Origin: Geobacter sp.
GTDB taxonomy: Bacteria > Desulfobacterota > Desulfuromonadia > Geobacterales > DSM-12255
Assembly (NCBI GenBank): GCA_009684525.1
Contig: WKKR01000005.1
Location: 62,001-126,000 of the forward strand
Direction of reading: 5' to 3'
DNA length: 64,000 bases
The notes beneath the pieces are model-generated. The model did no database searches, was not told the DNA's origin, and saw nothing but the letters and a program-made list of their open reading frames with translations. Shown piece after piece: positions 61,130-64,000 of this stretch. The position numbers and the translations under genes are program-made. Within the stretch, counting starts at the first letter, position 1, and each line of letters begins with the position of its first letter.

Positions 61130-62508
61130 CGCTTGCGGGAATTCACTTTCCCGGCGGCGCGGCCGGTATCAACGAACTCCCGCTCCCAGGAGGGATCGGC
61201 GAGCTCGGCATACTCGACGGCATAGTCGTCCACCTGGGGCGCAAGGCCGGTGAAGATGTCTGCCGCCCCCTCATGGGTCGGATAGGCCCCTTCCGAGCCG
61301 AACATCTCGCGGCCGACCTCCGGGTGATCGATGAGCATGCAGGGCCGGAGCAGGTTCTCGTGCTCCCCCTGCCGCTCCCTGATCCGCTGGAAGAGTGGCG
61401 ACCTGAGCGCCTCCCGGATGGTGGTGTGGCGGATATTGTCCACAGCGAAGTGGCAGAAGACGCACGGTTCGATGTCGCCGTTGGCATTGACGTGGAAGTA
61501 TTTCCGGCCGCCGGCGATGCAGCCGCTGATGATCGGGCCGTCGTTCCAGAAGTCGACGAAGAGCATCGGCTTGGTTTCGCGGAACTCGGCCACTTTCAGG
61601 CGGAGCTGTTCCCGCTGTTCGGGAGAGGCCATCAGCTCCAGGTTCGGCTCACGCCCCACCGGCACGTAGGTGAAGAGCCAGAGGGCGTAGACCCCCTTTG
61701 CCAGCAGCATGTCCATGTATCTGCCGTCGGTGATGATCTCGGTGTTTCGACTGGTCTGGGTGAAGGAGCCACAGAAGGTGAGGCCAGCTTCGCGCAACAG
61801 ATCCATGGCCCGCATCACCCGCTGGTAGTGCCCGGCCCCGCGGCGTTCGTCAGTCTCCTGCTCGTACCCTTCCAGGGAGAAGGCGGGCATGACGTTGCCG
61901 ACCTCGATCAGCCGCTCCACCATCGCCTCGTCGATCAGCCCGCCATGGGTAAAGACCAGGAAGGCCATATCCGAATGCTTGCGGAAGATCTCGAAGATAT
62001 CCTGCTTGAAAAAGGGCTCTCCCCCGGAGATGACGGCAAAGTAGACCCCCATCTCCTTCATCTGCATGAGAACCGAGTCGATCTCCTCCAGGGAGAGTTC
62101 CAGGCTCTTGCCGTAATCGCCGGCATAACAGCCATAGCAGGAGAGGTTGCACTTCATGGTGGGGCTGATGACCACGGTGGAGGGGGGATAGTATCCCTCC
62201 CGGTCGGCCCACGCCTTCCGCTTGTTGGTCCCGGACAAAAGGTGGTTGATCGCCAGGTTGGTGATCCATTTTTCCCGCTGGTTGGGATGGATGTCGCGCA
62301 GGATCCGGCGGGGAAACTCGATGCTCGGATGGTTGTCGCGGATCAGCTGCCTGATCCACCTGATCCGTTCCTTGTAGTAATCCTTTTTCGGGATCAGTTC
62401 CATCAGGTGGGTCATCCGGGCCAGGGTCTCGTTGGAGGAGTTGGTGGCCAGTGACAACAGGAGCGAAACGATCTTTTCCGAGGAATAGTTTTTGATGCTC
62501 TGCAGCAT
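61126..62508 (-). CDS. Radical SAM protein with SPASM-like C-terminal Cys cluster
   Basis: The 460-residue protein has CNLSCYGCYAGDYG (CxxxCxxC near residue 115) and a C-terminal Cys set (CIAGGRKYFHVNANGDIEPC, VFCHF, LLRPCML; cited in part) that fits a SPASM/twitch-type auxiliary Fe-S cluster. It has no B12-binding N-terminus, unlike the other rSAMs here, but carries about 100 extra N-terminal helical residues. It may cross-link or modify the cluster product. Overlap with the LPLAT start shows one operon. Confidence 0.88.
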   Translation of the reverse strand: MLQSIKNYSSEKIVSLLLSLATNSSNETLARMTHLMELIPKKDYYKERIRWIRQLIRDNHPSIEFPRRILRDIHPNQREKWITNLAINHLLSGTNKRKAWADREGYYPPSTVVISPTMKCNLSCYGCYAGDYGKSLELSLEEIDSVLMQMKEMGVYFAVISGGEPFFKQDIFEIFRKHSDMAFLVFTHGGLIDEAMVERLIEVGNVMPAFSLEGYEQETDERRGAGHYQRVMRAMDLLREAGLTFCGSFTQTSRNTEIITDGRYMDMLLAKGVYALWLFTYVPVGREPNLELMASPEQREQLRLKVAEFRETKPMLFVDFWNDGPIISGCIAGGRKYFHVNANGDIEPCVFCHFAVDNIRHTTIREALRSPLFQRIRERQGEHENLLRPCMLIDHPEVGREMFGSEGAYPTHEGAADIFTGLAPQVDDYAVEYAELADPSWEREFVDTGRAAGKVNSRKR

Positions 62509-62554
62509 AGGTGCGGTCTCTCTCCGTAATAGTCGAGGTTACCTGTCCGGGCGG

Positions 62555-63217
62555 TTACATGTGCCGCAGGAAGGTCATGCAGATGTTCCAGGTATCGCGC
62601 ACCGGCCGGAAATGGCTGGTCGAGCGGCCATCGGCCACGCGAGCGGCAACCGGGACCGTTCCGATGACGAACCCGGAGTGCCAGGCCTTCATCAGCACCT
62701 CCATCTCCAGGTCATAGCCATCCTTTTCCAGGGTAACCGCTCGGAGCATCCGGGAGCTGTAGTAGCGAAACCCGGACTGGCTGTCGTCGATGGCAAAGCC
62801 GGTTCGCTTCTTCATACACCAGGCGCCGAACCGGTTCCAGTGCCGCCGCAGGCCCGCCATTTCCTGAAACTGGGCATAGCGTGACGCAACGAGGATATCA
62901 TACCCTTCCCCGGCGCCCTTTTCCACCAGGAAATGGATCGCCGTCGGATCGTGCTGCCCATCGGAATCCAGGGTGACAACCCCGCTGAAGCCATGCCCGA
63001 GCGCCCAGGCGAATCCGGTCCGCAGTGCTGCCCCTTTCCCCCGGTTGGCGGGGTGACTGAGCATGTTCACCGGCAGGCCGGCACAGCGGGCAGCCGTGCC
63101 GTCGGTGGAACCGTCATCGACGACCAGGAGCGGATACCCTTGCTGCAGGGTCTCCCTGACCACGGATTCGATGGTTGCTGCGGCATTATATGCCGGTATG
63201 ACTACGCAGAATCCCAC
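62555..63217 (-). CDS. Family 2 glycosyltransferase (DPM1/polyprenyl-phosphate type)
   Basis: The 220-residue protein has VVIPAYNAA at the start, VVDDGSTDGT (about residue 33) and VTLDSDGQHDP (about 83), i.e. the DxD region of GT2 enzymes, followed by the DSQSGFRYYS and DGYDLEMEVL motifs of polyprenol-phosphate-type members. It may glycosylate the cluster product or a carrier lipid. The start is GTG at 63217 with GGTGGA, overlapping the deacetylase end by 16 bases. Confidence 0.87.
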   Translation of the reverse strand: MGFCVVIPAYNAAATIESVVRETLQQGYPLLVVDDGSTDGTAARCAGLPVNMLSHPANRGKGAALRTGFAWALGHGFSGVVTLDSDGQHDPTAIHFLVEKGAGEGYDILVASRYAQFQEMAGLRRHWNRFGAWCMKKRTGFAIDDSQSGFRYYSSRMLRAVTLEKDGYDLEMEVLMKAWHSGFVIGTVPVAARVADGRSTSHFRPVRDTWNICMTFLRHM

Positions 63218-64000
63218 TGTTCCACCAGATTGCCCAGGGTCGTGAAGCGGAAGCGCCCGAGCAGGGGGCGCAGGCGTTCCATGATATCGGTTCTCGGCCC
63301 ATAGGCGACAAATTCCCTGAACAGCGACAATCGGAGCCGCGGCCCGGCCGGATCAAGTTCCCGCGGATGGAGAAAGAGCACTGCCGGAACCCCTTGTCCG
63401 TTGCAGATTCGCATGGTCCGCTCGATCAGGGCAAGAGGGAAAAAGCGGAAGCCCCAGCCACCGCCGGTCGGCAGGTTCCCCAGCAGGGAGGGGGTCACCA
63501 GGGGGGGCACCTCCCAGAGGCTCTTTCCCTTGATATCCATCCTGAACGGGCTGCGCGAGCCGGACCGCTCACCGATAAACGGCAGCGGCGTGCAGCTGGC
63601 ATCGTAGCGGAACCCCTCCTCGACCAGGATCTCGAATGCCCAGGGGGTTCGTTGCCGGGAGAGCGACCACTGGGGGGCGCGAAAGCCGATCGGGCACCTG
63701 CCCGACTGCCGGGCCAGGGTCTCCCCGGTCCGGCACACCTCATCCCTGAATGCAGCCGGCCCCAGGGCAGTGACCAGCGTATGGGAAAAGCCGTGGGATG
63801 CGATCTCGTGACCGGCGCCCGCTATGGCGGGCACCAGCTCCGGCAGTTCCCGGGCAAGCGCACCGAGGACGAAAAAGGTGGCCTTGACCCCATGGGCATC
63901 GAGTTCCGCGAGTAGCCGGTCCAGGTTCTGCCGGACCCGCCATTCAGGGGGACCACTCGCCCCAACCTCGGCACCGCAGATGTGAAACCATTCCTCCAGA
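63202..64000 (-). CDS. Polysaccharide deacetylase of the exosortase-associated type (start outside the window)
   Basis: The reading frame runs from beyond 64000, where EEWFHI near the window edge fits the LTFDVEEWFHI beginning of XrtA/PEP-CTERM-associated deacetylases. The NodB-domain motif ATFFVLG is followed by SHGFSH (metal-binding His pair) and RAPQWS (catalytic area). The C-terminal HPRELDPAGPRLRL-FREFVAYG region is typical of DUF3473. It probably acts on a secreted polysaccharide. It is the upstream gene of the cluster seen here, so an exopolysaccharide or exosortase locus may lie beyond 64 kb. Confidence 0.85.
   Translation of the reverse strand, partial: LEEWFHICGAEVGASGPPEWRVRQNLDRLLAELDAHGVKATFFVLGALARELPELVPAIAGAGHEIASHGFSHTLVTALGPAAFRDEVCRTGETLARQSGRCPIGFRAPQWSLSRQRTPWAFEILVEEGFRYDASCTPLPFIGERSGSRSPFRMDIKGKSLWEVPPLVTPSLLGNLPTGGGWGFRFFPLALIERTMRICNGQGVPAVLFLHPRELDPAGPRLRLSLFREFVAYGPRTDIMERLRPLLGRFRFTTLGNLVEQWDSA

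Noticed and set aside
53299-64000. Numerous Pro/Arg/Gly-rich open frames in the GC-rich cluster
   Set aside because: They overlap well-supported genes on the opposite or same strand and lack homology and start signals.

Overview
The window reads as chromosomal DNA of a Geobacter-like bacterium (Desulfuromonadota/Geobacterales). Most of it is GC-rich. The arguments for this are an uptake [NiFe]-hydrogenase operon in the Geobacter order hybS-hybA-hybB-hybL-hybP, a 12-haem c-type cytochrome, a di-haem cytochrome c peroxidase, a DUF4388-HDOD signalling protein, a PEP-CTERM protein and many B12-binding radical SAM enzymes. Exact species cannot be read from the sequence. Nearly all genes from 1 to 19 kb and from 42 to 64 kb lie on the minus strand.

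Layout. 1-8.7 kb: 5' part of secA, a dodecahaem cytochrome and the hyb operon; both upstream regions carry GTATAC-cored palindromes that could be shared operators. 9.3-19 kb: a housekeeping and transport block (LysE exporter, Crp-type regulator, DMT exporter, methyltransferase, DUF4388-HDOD protein, TrmO-like protein, ferritin-like protein, a fungal-type cytosine deaminase, and a permease co-transcribed with an N-acyl-D-amino-acid deacylase). 19-20.9 kb: an AT-rich stretch with a PEP-CTERM protein behind a well-formed sigma-54 promoter. 20.9-27.2 kb: a MarR/YceI/LigB-type dioxygenase set, a HipBA pair, a hot-dog thioesterase, a lipoprotein and a Phd/ParE-type toxin-antitoxin pair. 27.2-37.6 kb: a glucan/sugar-phosphate block (pgi, a LolB-like lipoprotein, two tandem proteins with the PEP-synthase ATP-grasp domain but no phosphohistidine domain, one of them fused to a P-loop-less KaiC-like domain, and a 1160-residue GH13-like protein). 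37.9-46 kb: a B12-radical SAM protein with a PagL-like deacylase and a beta-barrel protein, an IS30-type transposase remnant, a second HipBA pair, a DUF4410 protein and a cytochrome c peroxidase.

46-64 kb holds the most interesting locus. It is a long minus-strand biosynthetic operon resembling aryl-polyene or type II fatty-acid/polyketide clusters: ketosynthase, a ketosynthase-like partner that has lost the catalytic Cys, ketoreductase, dehydratase, FabD-like acyltransferase, thioesterase, acyl carrier protein, LpxL-like acyltransferase, LolA-like carrier, MMPL/RND exporter, glycosyltransferase and a polysaccharide deacetylase running off the window. Interleaved with these are three B12-binding radical SAM proteins and one CxxxCxxC radical SAM/SPASM-like protein, with a fourth B12-radical SAM protein just downstream. 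I see no ammonia-lyase or aryl-CoA ligase, so it is not a canonical aryl polyene cluster. I infer an outer-membrane-targeted, radically modified (methylated or cyclised) acyl product.

Repeats. Two copies of a ~120-bp MITE-like hairpin with compensatory arm changes bracket the 46-47.7 kb segment. A second family of ACCGCAGAT repeats sits in intergenic spacers at 28.9, 47.6 and 51.8 kb.
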